This document shows, in pieces, positions 1 to 7,178 of a DNA stretch of 15,921 nucleotides (position 1 is its first letter; the number at the start of each line of letters is the position of its first letter). Made by a program: the position numbers and the translations under genes. Source of the stretch: Deltaproteobacteria bacterium. Lineage in GTDB: Bacteria > Desulfobacterota > Desulfobacteria > Desulfobacterales > Desulfatirhabdiaceae. The stretch is taken from contig JAJYBO010000037.1 of the NCBI GenBank assembly GCA_021778975.1, forward strand, positions 1 to 15,921. Direction: 5' to 3'. The notes beneath the pieces were generated by a model that did not search any database, was not told where the DNA came from, and saw only the letters and a list, made by a program, of their open reading frames with translations.

Positions 1-30
1 AAACCTTTTTCGTCCACATAGACAAAGTAT

Positions 31-156
31 GACGGCTTCGTAAAAAGTCCGGATGCTGCGTTGCGCTGCATCCTTCGTCGTTGCGGCGTACCCAAAAGTA
101 CGCTGCACTCCTTGCGGATTTGCGCGCCTTGCCTGTGAACTTTTTACAAAGCCGAC
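31..156. repeat. imperfect palindromic dispersed repeat (full copy)
   Basis: The two ends are inverted copies: 31-50 (GACGGCTTCGTAAAAAGTCC) and the reverse complement of 137-156 agree at 17 of 20 positions. The centre is another stem, 82-91 against 98-107 (9 of 10 pairs) around a 6-nt loop, so most of the 126 bp can fold into one long hairpin. It has no protein-coding content that I recognise. The left half recurs at 1184-1226, so it is a dispersed element of REP/MITE type. It could act as a transcription terminator or a non-autonomous mobile element; the sequence does not decide between these. Confidence 0.7.
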
Positions 157-164
157 CGAACCGA

Positions 165-374
165 AATTTGATTTTTACAGAGGTACAAGTAGAGGCACAA
201 GTCGGTTTGCGCATTTTGCAGGCCTGCACGGCAGCCCCGCTTTCGTCTGCCGAGATCGCCGCGGCGCTTGGGCGCAAGACGCTGAGTGGAAATGTGCGCC
301 GGGCGCTACCCGTGCTGCTGTATAATTCTCGGGCAGGAATGCCTGAACACCCGATGTGTTGCGCCTGGCTGTGA
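165..374 (+). pseudogene. remnant of a RecG-like/AlbA_2 or Fic-type protein C-terminal winged helix
   Basis: The plus-strand frame ending at the TGA at 372-374 reads EVQVEAQVGLRILQAC and then SSAEIAAALGRKTLSGNVRR. The xVQVxAQV stretch followed by a helix-turn-helix segment is the usual C-terminal tail of ATP-binding RecG-like (AlbA_2) proteins and some Fic proteins. No N-terminal domain is present: the reading frame enters directly from the palindromic repeat that ends at 156. The expected continuation after the winged helix (a tIPdKPnSrlQ-type motif) is also missing, so this is a decayed gene end. The next stretch, 375-494, holds a short hairpin (421-427 GGCGCCC against 433-439 GGGTGCC) and the leader of the next gene. 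I see no other gene in 1-494. Confidence 0.45.
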
Positions 375-494
375 CGATCAAGCCCACAATGTCGTCGAAC
401 CCCATCAAACGAATGTAGGTGGCGCCCTTTGCGGGTGCCCCCTATTTCTATTTCAGAATTGAAAGTTATAAATTATTTCAAGAGGATATACGTC

Positions 495-1196
495 ATGCGA
501 ATTCATCATTTACAGCACGTCCCCTTTGAGGGGCTTGGAAGTATGGAGTCTTTTCTGAAGATGCGGGGACATCAGCTTTCAAGTACGCATTTGTATCGGG
601 AGCAAGCGCTTCCGGATGTTCGGAATCTGGACTGGCTCATCATCATGGGAGGCCCGATGGGCGTTTACGATATGGCGGAGTATCCCTGGCTCGCCGCCGA
701 AAAAACCATGATTCATGAGGCGATTGCTTCCGGAAAGATCGTTCTGGGAATTTGCCTGGGCGCGCAACTTATTGCCGATGTGCTGGGGGCCGATGTCGTA
801 AAAAACAAATATCGTGAAATTGGGTGGTTTCCCATTCATAAAACCGACCAGGCCGACCAGACCCTTCTTGGAAACGTGTTGCCCCCGGAAATGGATGTGT
901 TTCACTGGCACGGCGATACCTTCGCCATTCCAAAAGAAGCTGTCCATCTGGCGTCCAGTGAAGCCTGTCTGCATCAGGGATTCATTTACCAGAATCGCGT
1001 GGTTGGGTTTCAGTTTCATCTCGAAACTACGCCTGCGTCCGCCAAAGCCCTTACGGAACATTGCGGAAACGAAATTGACGGCAGTCGCTACGTTCAGGAC
1101 GCGGCTGCAATGCTGTCTGACGAAACCCGCTTCAAACAAATCAATCAGGTGATGTATGCGGTTCTTACACGCCTTGAAACCGTGACGGCTTCGTAA
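495..1196 (+). CDS. class I glutamine amidotransferase (GMP synthase-like)
   Basis: This 233-residue protein is a stand-alone class I glutamine amidotransferase domain that should release ammonia from glutamine for an unidentified acceptor. The catalytic triad is visible: Cys87 in the nucleophile elbow GICLGAQ, and His175 and Glu177 in FQFHLE. The oxyanion-loop motif GGPMGVYD lies at 52-59. The reading frame is open further upstream to a TTG at 429, but that extension is unlike the family. The ATG at 495 follows an AGAGGA ribosome binding site (481-486), so I chose it. The last codons and the TAA stop come from a dispersed repeat (GACGGCTTCGTAA, 1184-1196), so the natural C-terminus may have been altered. 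It faces the HD-domain gene. The true substrate is unknown. Confidence 0.85.
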   Translation: MRIHHLQHVPFEGLGSMESFLKMRGHQLSSTHLYREQALPDVRNLDWLIIMGGPMGVYDMAEYPWLAAEKTMIHEAIASGKIVLGICLGAQLIADVLGADVVKNKYREIGWFPIHKTDQADQTLLGNVLPPEMDVFHWHGDTFAIPKEAVHLASSEACLHQGFIYQNRVVGFQFHLETTPASAKALTEHCGNEIDGSRYVQDAAAMLSDETRFKQINQVMYAVLTRLETVTAS

Positions 1197-1226
1197 AAAG
1201 CCCACTGCGGTGCGCGGCATCCTTCT
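1184..1226. repeat. half copy of the palindromic dispersed repeat
   Basis: 1184-1200 repeats GACGGCTTCGTAAAAAG of 31-47 exactly. After a 4-nt gap the similarity continues through 1205-1222 (compare TGCGCGGCATCCTTC with TGCGCTGCATCCTTC at 62-76). The inverted right half of the full copy was not found. The element lies between two convergent genes. It overlaps the last four codons, including the stop, of the amidotransferase gene and reaches the stop codon of the HD gene. Confidence 0.6.
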
Positions 1227-2026
1227 CAATGCCTGGAAAAGCTCCCGCCGCAGTGACGTTGAATTTGACGGTACGCGCAGTCCACCGCGCCGCGGATTTC
1301 CGGAAGCTGGGGAAGTGTCGCCGCGATCTGTTCGATATATCGCCGCTCCTGCAGAAGCCGATACGACTTTTCAAAATTCAGATCGAAAACCCAACTAATC
1401 TGAAGCAGCTTGAAATCGTTGAGATTTTTCATATCCTGAACCCGGGCGAATCTTTTCTGGCGCAGCGCTTCTATCGCTGAAGCGGAACATCCGGCGCTGT
1501 TCGGAAGCCCCAGCTCGATCGTACTGTTCGGGCTGTTTTCCCGCTCTCGATAATAATCGGTCACCACTTTCCAGATATCCAGCTTGTCGGCATCGCGGAT
1601 TAGTTTTGTGAAGTGCAGAGCCGTCTCCGGCATATCATCGGGTGGCGTCGCCACATTGTGGAAAGCAATCGCCGATGTCAGAATCCGACGTTCGGAGACA
1701 GAAATTTCTGCCAGTACTCGATGGGCGGCCAGCACCCGAAGCCCCATGTGCGCGTGGTTGACGGATTTCATATCGTTGAACGTGTGGTGCGTGTGGTACT
1801 GTTCAAATCTGCCAACATCGTGAAAGAGCGAAATCGCTTCCGCCAGTACGCCGTCTTCAGCAGACATTTCCAGGCTATCGCACAGCAGCGCCATGTTGCG
1901 GCAAACTCTGTGCGTGTGATCTTCCTTCAGTCGAATGTTTCTGTCGTGGTCGTCAACGCCGGTATAATAGCGTGCAACATACCCGGTAAACCATGTTTTC
2001 AGGCGGGTAAGGGTTTGGATTTTCAT
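1226..2026 (-). CDS. HD-domain phosphohydrolase
   Basis: The 266-residue product is an HD-superfamily metal-dependent phosphohydrolase. The metal ligands can be seen in order: His37/His39 (KEDHTHRV), the HD doublet His69-Asp70 in LFHDVGRFEQY, His123 in AFHNVA, and Asp145/Asp147 in IRDADKLD. It has no GYP signature and no sensor or receiver domain, so it is a stand-alone HD protein whose substrate (nucleotide or second messenger) cannot be told. No signal peptide or membrane segment is evident, so it is cytoplasmic. The ATG at 2026 is the first in frame but lacks a clear ribosome binding site. The gene is divergent from the MoxR gene and convergent with the amidotransferase gene. Confidence 0.82.
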   Translation of the reverse strand: MKIQTLTRLKTWFTGYVARYYTGVDDHDRNIRLKEDHTHRVCRNMALLCDSLEMSAEDGVLAEAISLFHDVGRFEQYHTHHTFNDMKSVNHAHMGLRVLAAHRVLAEISVSERRILTSAIAFHNVATPPDDMPETALHFTKLIRDADKLDIWKVVTDYYRERENSPNSTIELGLPNSAGCSASAIEALRQKRFARVQDMKNLNDFKLLQISWVFDLNFEKSYRLLQERRYIEQIAATLPQLPEIRGAVDCAYRQIQRHCGGSFSRH

Positions 2027-2045
2027 TTTTCGAAAATATTTACTG

Positions 2046-2075
2046 TTGAAAAAACGCCAATTACCGTAATACTAT
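2046..2075 (+). promoter_or_regulatory. candidate sigma-70 promoter of the MoxR/VWA operon
   Basis: TTGAAA at 2046-2051 and TACTAT at 2070-2075 are separated by 18 bp in the spacer between the divergent HD and MoxR genes. The implied leader is about 80 nt. The match is moderate and the region is AT-rich, so this is tentative. Confidence 0.35.
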
Positions 2076-2160
2076 AAAAGACTCATAACAGCGATTCTGT
2101 GGTTTTATAAAGCAGCTAAATTCGCTCTGATAGTCTATTCCCATACAAAGAGGCGTTATT

Positions 2161-3018
2161 ATGACATCACCTATATGCGATTTCAACATGTTTACCGGCG
2201 CCAAACGTTATGTGCTGGATGAAGAATTGGCCCGGATCGTCCATATTTCAATGGCTCTTGAGATGCCGCTCCTTCTTAAGGGGGAACCTGGCACCGGAAA
2301 AACCATGCTGGCTCACGCCATTGCTGAGGCTCTCCAGATGCCGCTCATCATTTTAAACGTCAAATCGAGCATGAAGCTGATCGAGGCGTTGTACCAGTAC
2401 GACACATTGACGCGCCTGAACGACAGCCGTTTTGGAGATTCCAAACGGGATGTCAGCAATATCGAAAACTACATCAAGATGGGGAAAATAGGCCAGGCGT
2501 TTACGGCGGACACCCGCACCGTGCTGCTGATTGATGAAATTGACAAGGCGGATACGGATTTTCAAGACGATATGCTCGATGTTCTGGATCAGATGGAATT
2601 CGATATCATCGAGATTGACAAGACCATTCACGCGAAGCATCGGCCGGTCTTTATCATTACCTCGAACGCCAAGAAAGACCTTTCGGATCCATTTCTGGGA
2701 CGGTGTAATTTTCATCATATCGCGTTTCCGGATCCCAAAATGATGCGCCAGATACTCAAAGTGCATTTTCCAGATATGGACAACGAACTGGTAGAAAACG
2801 CCATTAACGCTTTTTATAAGCTTCGGGAGCTGGATGCCATCGAAAAACGTCCGGCGACGCGGGAGCTGATCAACTGGATACGCGCCTTGTCCGCGGATCC
2901 GGATTTCAAACCCGGTCGTCTGGCCAGGGGCGATGTGCCGTTTCTGGGGATTCTTTTCAAGAAAAGCCAGGATTTCACCCGCGCGTCCGCAGCGGCCAGT
3001 CGGCGGCGTCTGTTCTAA
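2161..3018 (+). CDS. MoxR-family AAA+ ATPase
   Basis: This 285-residue AAA+ ATPase belongs to the MoxR type, which acts as a chaperone that inserts cofactors into, or activates, a partner complex together with a VWA protein. Visible elements are Walker A GEPGTGKT (41-48), Walker B VLLIDEID (121-128), the sensor-1 region ITSNAKKD (166-173) and a likely arginine finger in FLGRC (Arg181). It is cytoplasmic, with no signal peptide. The ATG follows AAAGAGG (2147-2153) at normal spacing. The VWA gene starts 18 nt after its stop with its own ribosome binding site, so the two are surely co-transcribed. The enzyme they serve is not encoded nearby. Confidence 0.88.
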   Translation: MTSPICDFNMFTGAKRYVLDEELARIVHISMALEMPLLLKGEPGTGKTMLAHAIAEALQMPLIILNVKSSMKLIEALYQYDTLTRLNDSRFGDSKRDVSNIENYIKMGKIGQAFTADTRTVLLIDEIDKADTDFQDDMLDVLDQMEFDIIEIDKTIHAKHRPVFIITSNAKKDLSDPFLGRCNFHHIAFPDPKMMRQILKVHFPDMDNELVENAINAFYKLRELDAIEKRPATRELINWIRALSADPDFKPGRLARGDVPFLGILFKKSQDFTRASAAASRRRLF

Positions 3019-3036
3019 CAGGAAAGGGAACCTCCC

Positions 3037-4230
3037 ATGTTCGTGGAGTTTTTTTATCTGATGCGTGAATCCGGCATTCCGGTAAGCCCTACGTCTTTTC
3101 TGACGCTGCATAAAGCCCTGCGATCAGGTTTGATCGGCAGTCTGGACGATTTTTACACGGCATCCCGCTCCATTCTGGTTAAAAGTGAGCGTTATTTCGA
3201 TCTGTTCGATCGGATTTTTGCCCATTATTTTGAAGGTGCGGCGCTTCCGGATCAGGAAGGTGTGGCGCTGGATGATATGGCGCGAACCCTTCTGGAGGCC
3301 TGGCTCGAAAATCCCAAAGTTCTGGCGGACGCCCTGGGGATGGATGAATCCGAACTGAAAAAGATGACGCCCGATGAACTCATCGAATATTTCAAGGAGC
3401 GTCTGAAAGAGCAGACCGAACGGCATGACGGCGGCCATAAATGGATCGGCACCGGCGGTACGTCGCCCGTCGGACATTCCGGGTATCATCCGGAAGGGAT
3501 GCGCGTTGGAGGGGTTTCCCGGAACCGGTCGGCCATTAAGGTCGCGATGGATCGGCGCTACAGGGATTACGCCCTGGATGGCCCCCTGACGCAGGCCATG
3601 ATCGCAGAAGCCATCAAACGGCTCCGACATCTGACAGCATCCGGCCCCAAAGACCGCGTCAATGTCGCCGAGACCATCTACCAGACCATGAAAAACGCCG
3701 GTGAGATCGAAATCGTGTTCGAACAGAGCCTGAAAGACCGCCTGAAGGTCATTTTAGCCATAGACAATGGCGGATGGTCAATGGATCCATATGTGGAGGT
3801 GGTTCAGACCCTGTTCAACTACGCCAGGGCGCAGTTCAAGGAGATCAAGACGTTTTTTTTCCACAACACCATTTACGACGTTCTCTGGAAAGACGCCAGC
3901 CGATATCGGGAGCCTGTGAGGGTGGATGAATTCGCGGCGCTGGATCCGGAAACGCGGTTGATTTTGGTCGGAGACGCCAGCATGGCCCCTTATGAACTGA
4001 TGGCCAGAGACGGCTCCATTCATCTTGAAGAGCGCTCCGGAAAGTCAAGCATCGAGCGCCTGAAATTTTTGGCCGAAATCTTTCGTCACAGCGTCTGGAT
4101 GAACCCGGCGCCTGTTTCCATGTGGCGTTATACCCCGACCATTGCCGCCATTGGTGCTGTTTTCCCCATGTATGAACTCAGTATTGACGGACTGGAAAAA
4201 GCGGTAGCGAAATTGATGTCCAGAAACTGA
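3037..4230 (+). CDS. VWA domain-containing CoxE-like protein
   Basis: The 397-residue product is the usual partner of the preceding MoxR ATPase. The N-terminal half is helical. Residues 136-159 carry a Gly-rich block (WIGTGGTSPVGHSGY followed by PEGMRVGG) typical of the family. A von Willebrand A fold follows, beginning at VILAIDNGGWSM (238-249). The MIDAS motif differs from the standard DxSxS: Asp243 is followed by N-G-G-W-S, so the first serine is lost and the spacing is altered. Ser248 and a later Asp313 (GDASM) may still serve. The start is supported by AGGAAAGGGA upstream. I infer that it binds the target of the ATPase; metal binding is uncertain. Confidence 0.82.
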   Translation: MFVEFFYLMRESGIPVSPTSFLTLHKALRSGLIGSLDDFYTASRSILVKSERYFDLFDRIFAHYFEGAALPDQEGVALDDMARTLLEAWLENPKVLADALGMDESELKKMTPDELIEYFKERLKEQTERHDGGHKWIGTGGTSPVGHSGYHPEGMRVGGVSRNRSAIKVAMDRRYRDYALDGPLTQAMIAEAIKRLRHLTASGPKDRVNVAETIYQTMKNAGEIEIVFEQSLKDRLKVILAIDNGGWSMDPYVEVVQTLFNYARAQFKEIKTFFFHNTIYDVLWKDASRYREPVRVDEFAALDPETRLILVGDASMAPYELMARDGSIHLEERSGKSSIERLKFLAEIFRHSVWMNPAPVSMWRYTPTIAAIGAVFPMYELSIDGLEKAVAKLMSRN

Positions 4231-4413
4231 TCTGACGCCCAAATCCCGCGCCGGCCCATGACGCATCCACGCCAGCGGCTGACGTGGACTTGACCACTAA
4301 ATAATTACAATTTTGAAATTTATAAACAAATTAATACAAAAATGTTTTTAAATATTTTTTGGTCACAATAATTCATAAAGCGGTTTTTAAAAAATAATAA
4401 TTAATTTAAGATT

Positions 4414-4434
4414 GTTATAAAAAAATTTTATAAC
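4414..4434. promoter_or_regulatory. perfect palindrome, candidate operator for the porin gene
   Basis: GTTATAAAA (4414-4422) and its exact reverse complement TTTTATAAC (4426-4434) flank a 3-nt spacer. A weak -35-like TTGTTA (4412-4417) and -10-like TATACG (4436-4441) bracket it with 18-bp spacing, which would put the palindrome between the promoter elements as in a repressor site. The AT-rich context raises the chance of a random match. Confidence 0.4.
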
Positions 4435-4478
4435 ATATACGGTTTGGCTTACTCTTTGCTTTTTTGTTTTGAAAATAT

Positions 4479-4507
4479 TTGATGGGTTTTTGGGTATCAA
4501 CTATTTT
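4479..4507 (+). promoter_or_regulatory. alternative porin promoter candidate
   Basis: TTGATG (4479-4484) and TATTTT (4502-4507) are spaced by 17 bp and end about 33 nt before the porin start codon. This is a weak match in AT-rich DNA and competes with the candidate around 4412-4441. Confidence 0.25.
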
Positions 4508-4539
4508 ATCCATTATATTTTCAAAAAGGAGAAAACCGT

Positions 4540-5334
4540 ATGAAGATGAAGCAGTATGTATGGACTGGTGTAATGGCAATGACCATATTTTGCAGTGCCA
4601 TCCCCGCAGCATTGGCTGATGATACATCAAAGCCGACCGCAGGGGTGGATGTGGGAATTTTTAGCCAGTATATTTGGAGAGGGCTGGAGCAAAGTTACAA
4701 CAGCGTGGTCGTGGAACCGTCAGTGACCCTGGGGTATAAGGGGTTCAGTTTCAATGTGTGGGGAAACCTGGACAGTGATCACAGAACCTGGAATGCGGAT
4801 GGTTCGCAGAACGATTCCACCAAATTTACGGAAACCGACACGACGCTCTCTTATTCCAAAAATTTGGGATTGGTCACAGTGGGCGGTGGATACATCTATT
4901 ATGCGCTGGACGGTACTCAGGATTCTCAGGAATTATTCGCCACCACAACGTTGAATACCCTGCTGAACCCGACATTGTCCATTTATCGGGAAATTGCCCA
5001 CAATTCATCATGGTATTTAAATCTGGGTCTATCGCAATCCATACCGGTCATTGACAAAATTACCTTTGATATGGGCGCTTCCGCCGGATATTATTATTCC
5101 GACAACAATAATTTCAACGAAGTCAATAACCCTGACAACAGATATCGGGCGTTCCACAACGGCTTGCTGTCCGCCGGATTCACGATACCTGTTACCGATC
5201 TTTTGTCTGTGAAACCCATGGTCGCCTACTCGTTTCCGCTTTCCGGAACAGCCGACGATTATATTACCGCCAGCAGTATAGACCATCATTCCAGTTTCTT
5301 CTATGGTGGTTTGACCTTATCCGCCGCTTTTTAA
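4540..5334 (+). CDS. TorF-family outer-membrane porin-like protein
   Basis: This 264-residue exported protein resembles the TorF family of putative porins. A signal peptide is clear: Lys-rich start, hydrophobic core VMAMTIFCSAIPA and an ALA|DD cleavage site after residue 26. The mature N-terminus reads VDVGIFSQYIWRGLEQS, close to the family hallmark (S-x-Y-x-W-R-G). The rest alternates aromatic and polar residues as expected for beta strands, and the protein ends in Phe (GLTLSAAF), the usual outer-membrane beta-barrel insertion signal. A strong ribosome binding site AAAGGAG precedes the ATG. It is transcribed alone. The solute carried is unknown. Confidence 0.82.
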   Translation: MKMKQYVWTGVMAMTIFCSAIPAALADDTSKPTAGVDVGIFSQYIWRGLEQSYNSVVVEPSVTLGYKGFSFNVWGNLDSDHRTWNADGSQNDSTKFTETDTTLSYSKNLGLVTVGGGYIYYALDGTQDSQELFATTTLNTLLNPTLSIYREIAHNSSWYLNLGLSQSIPVIDKITFDMGASAGYYYSDNNNFNEVNNPDNRYRAFHNGLLSAGFTIPVTDLLSVKPMVAYSFPLSGTADDYITASSIDHHSSFFYGGLTLSAAF

Positions 5335-5374
5335 TCTGTAAGCCGCTTCAAGAGTACCTCCTCACATCATTTCA

Positions 5375-5444
5375 GGGCGGGAAGCAATGGGAGGCAAAAA
5401 TCGCGTTCTACGGTTTTTACCTCCTGTTGCAACCTCATCGCCCC
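5375..5444. terminator. stem-loop after the porin gene
   Basis: 5385-5400 and 5414-5429 pair at 13 of 16 positions (core GGAGGCAAAAA against TTTTTACCTCC) around a 13-nt loop, and the outer arms GGGCG (5375) and CGCCC (5439) can extend the stem. It lies 50 nt after the porin stop. No T-run follows, so it would be a weak or factor-aided terminator. Confidence 0.35.
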
Positions 5445-5607
5445 TCTTCAATCCGTGAATAGTGACCGTTCTGGCCGTTGTCTTTGCAGCGTCATTTGAC
5501 CACAGGTTCAAAGCATGGCAATATACATCCCGGAGATGAAAAATTATCGTCTGGTTGAGCGTATGGTTTCAAGATAACAGCCTGATATTGCAAAACAAGA
5601 GGAAGGT

Positions 5608-6480
5608 ATGACAGACGTGAATGTATTGAACGAGTTGCTGAACCTGCTGGAACTGGAAAAAATCGAGGAAAATATTTTTCGCGGTAACAGCCAGGATCTG
5701 GGGTTTGGTAATATTTTCGGCGGCCAGGTGCTGGGACAGTCCCTGTCCGCAGCATCTCAGACCGTTCTGGAAGAACGCGGCGTCCACAGTATGCACGGCT
5801 ATTTTCTGAGGCCCGGAGATCCTGCAAGACCGATCGTTTACGAGGTCGAATGTATCCGGGACGGCAAAAGTTTCACCACCCGGCGGGTGGTGGCGATTCA
5901 GAAAGGCCGCCCCATTTTTTCCATGTCCGCCTCTTTTCAAGTGAATGAAACCGGATTTGAACATCAACTGGAGATGCCCGATATTTCAGGCCCCGAAAAC
6001 TTCCTGTCCGAACGGGAACTTGCTCGCCGGGCCCCAGACCAGATACCCGTCCAGCTCCGAAATCAAATTCTTTGCGAAAAACCCATCGAAATCCGGCCGG
6101 TGAATCCCATCAACCCCTTTGCGCCACAAAAGCAAAAACCGGCGCGGTATGTCTGGTTCAAAGCTATCGGAAAAATGCCGGATAATTCTTCTATCCATAA
6201 GTACATGCTTGCCTATGCTTCGGATTTTGGCCTGGTTACCACATCACTCTATCCGCACGGCCATACTTTTTGGGATTCAAACATGCAGGTGGCGAGTCTC
6301 GATCATGCCATGTGGTTTCATCGGGATTTTCGCATGGACGACTGGCTTCTGTACGCCATAGAAAGCCCCAGTGCTTCCAAAGCGCGGGGGTTGAATCACG
6401 GCCATATTTTCACACGGGAAGGCCGTCTGATCGCTTCGGTGTCACAGGAAGGACTGATTCGGTATCGAGGGACGATATGA
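5608..6480 (+). CDS. tesB: acyl-CoA thioesterase II (TesB family)
   Basis: The 290-residue product is a double-hotdog thioesterase that hydrolyses acyl-CoA to free fatty acid and CoA in the cytoplasm. The N-terminal hotdog shows FGNIFGGQVLGQSL (33-46) and HSMHGYFLRPGD (60-71). The C-terminal hotdog shows YASDFGLV (203-210), SLDHAMWFHRDF (230-241) and SQEGLIRYR (279-287). By alignment from memory with E. coli TesB (Asp204, Thr228, Gln278), the triad is Asp206, Ser230 and Gln280, so serine stands in place of threonine. The length matches the family. The ATG follows GAGGAAGG. It converges on phaR and may affect the acyl-CoA pool shared with PHA synthesis; that link is inference. Confidence 0.9.
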   Translation: MTDVNVLNELLNLLELEKIEENIFRGNSQDLGFGNIFGGQVLGQSLSAASQTVLEERGVHSMHGYFLRPGDPARPIVYEVECIRDGKSFTTRRVVAIQKGRPIFSMSASFQVNETGFEHQLEMPDISGPENFLSERELARRAPDQIPVQLRNQILCEKPIEIRPVNPINPFAPQKQKPARYVWFKAIGKMPDNSSIHKYMLAYASDFGLVTTSLYPHGHTFWDSNMQVASLDHAMWFHRDFRMDDWLLYAIESPSASKARGLNHGHIFTREGRLIASVSQEGLIRYRGTI

Positions 6481-6483
6481 CAG

Positions 6484-6503
6484 CAACGCCGGTGGTGGCG
6501 TTG
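6484..6503. terminator. stem-loop between convergent tesB and phaR
   Basis: CAACGCC (6484-6490) pairs perfectly with GGCGTTG (6497-6503) across the 6-nt loop GGTGGT, starting 3 nt after the thioesterase stop. No strong T-run is present on either strand. Its position between convergent genes suggests it ends one or both transcripts. Confidence 0.4.
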
Positions 6504-6542
6504 AAATGCTCCCTGAACGAGCGGCATGACAGGGGAATATCT

Positions 6543-7010
6543 TTATTTTGAAGCATCCGGATCCGTTTTGGTGTTGGTGGAAAAGCCATCCAAAAAAGGC
6601 TGGAACGGGTTGAGGTTCTTGAGGCTGTCTTGAGCAGATTGTGTCAGACCGGAACCAAGGTTGAGCCAGCGTAAAAACTGTTCATCAACCGAAAACTGAT
6701 AATTCAGATAAGACTGCACGATCTGTTGCAGATATTTTTCAAAAAAGCCGCTTAATGTGGTGTCCCCATACTGGATCAGAAGATGTAAAAGCGAGGCTGG
6801 CAGCAGCGCATGATCATTTTTGGCCTGATCTAAAAGTATCTGGGTTAAGATGAAAGCGGTGACATCTTCCGATGTCTGGGCGTCGGTCACCCTGACCTGT
6901 TTTCCATCACGAATCATTTCGGCCAATTCGTTTAACGTGACAAACTTTTTCTGCGCGGCGATATATAGCCGCCGATTAGAGTATTTTTTCAGTTCTATGG
7001 GGTCTTCCAT
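6543..7010 (-). CDS. phaR: PhaR, PHA synthesis regulator (DNA-binding)
   Basis: This 155-residue protein is a PHA-granule sensor and repressor. The N-terminal PHB/PHA accumulation regulator DNA-binding domain is obvious: IELKKYSNRRLY (5-16), then FVTLNELAEMIRDGKQVRVTDAQ (23-45) and EDVTAFILTQILL (48-60). The middle (about 70-120) matches the helical second domain seen in the family. The C-terminus is short and polar. In studied bacteria PhaR represses phasin (and its own) genes and is released by binding PHA granules. Here it is divergent from the phasin gene across a 258-nt control region, which fits that scheme. The start ATG at 7010 is the only sensible one; a weak AGGG lies upstream. Confidence 0.92.
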   Translation of the reverse strand: MEDPIELKKYSNRRLYIAAQKKFVTLNELAEMIRDGKQVRVTDAQTSEDVTAFILTQILLDQAKNDHALLPASLLHLLIQYGDTTLSGFFEKYLQQIVQSYLNYQFSVDEQFLRWLNLGSGLTQSAQDSLKNLNPFQPFLDGFSTNTKTDPDASK

Positions 7011-7131
7011 GTAACGCCCTGCACCTTGTTGATATGAGATCGGCTGTCAAAACAAACTGGACAAATCCGTCTATTTTGCAGACATAAAAAAAACAAAATA
7101 ATTCTATAGCAGCCATGCAATTCCATGATTT

Positions 7132-7140
7132 TGCATTGCA
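7132..7140. promoter_or_regulatory. candidate PhaR operator half-sites (TGC-rich)
   Basis: TGCATTGCA (two TGCA units with one base between) lies 9 bp upstream of the phasin -35 box. Related GCA/TGC words occur nearby: GCAGCCATGCA at 7109-7119 and the 8-bp palindrome GCTGCAGC at 7201-7208 just after the expected start site. PhaR proteins are known to prefer TGC-rich sequences, and the sites flank the promoter from both sides. Binding itself is inferred. Confidence 0.4.
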
Positions 7141-7149
7141 CAATAACAC

Positions 7150-7178
7150 TTGACATCTTCCGCGTGATTTCCGATAAT
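7150..7178 (+). promoter_or_regulatory. near-consensus sigma-70 promoter of the phasin/PHA operon
   Basis: TTGACA (7150-7155) is a perfect -35 box. GATAAT (7173-7178) matches five of six -10 positions, and the spacer is exactly 17 bp. Transcription should start near 7185, giving a leader of about 85 nt before the phasin ATG. This is the best promoter in the window and fits the high expression expected for a phasin. Confidence 0.75.

Larger units (their letters stand above)
4231..4539. other. AT-rich intergenic region upstream of the porin gene
   Basis: No gene is visible in this 309-nt spacer. The first 60 nt have ordinary composition and hold a small stem-loop (4266-4271 TCCACG against 4283-4288 CGTGGA) that might end the MoxR/VWA transcript, though no T-run follows. 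From about 4295 the sequence becomes strikingly AT-rich with many A and T runs up to the porin ribosome binding site AAAGGAG (4525-4531). A perfect palindrome lies at 4414-4434. Confidence 0.7.

Noticed and set aside
429..494. TTG-initiated N-terminal extension of the amidotransferase
   Set aside because: No ribosome binding site and no family similarity; the ATG at 495 has AGAGGA upstream.
579..1229. 216-aa minus-strand open frame opposite the amidotransferase gene
   Set aside because: No recognisable motif, and it lies wholly opposite a gene with an intact catalytic triad.
1204..1254. ACTGCGG/CCGCAGT inverted repeat as terminator between the convergent genes
   Set aside because: Only 7 bp with a 37-nt loop and no T-run.
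1265..1310. Apparent similarity (GTACGC, GCGGATTT) between the 3' end of the HD gene and the right half of the repeat
   Set aside because: Matches are short and gapped, and the encoded HD C-terminus looks like normal protein sequence.
2353..3111. 252-aa minus-strand open frame opposite the MoxR gene
   Set aside because: Its product is a low-complexity Arg/His-rich shadow, while the plus strand has clear Walker motifs.
5495..5512. TTTGA-N8-TCAAA palindrome overlapping a TTGACC -35-like box upstream of tesB, as a fatty-acid regulator site
   Set aside because: Five-base arms are expected by chance, and the matching -10 (CAATAT) is poor.
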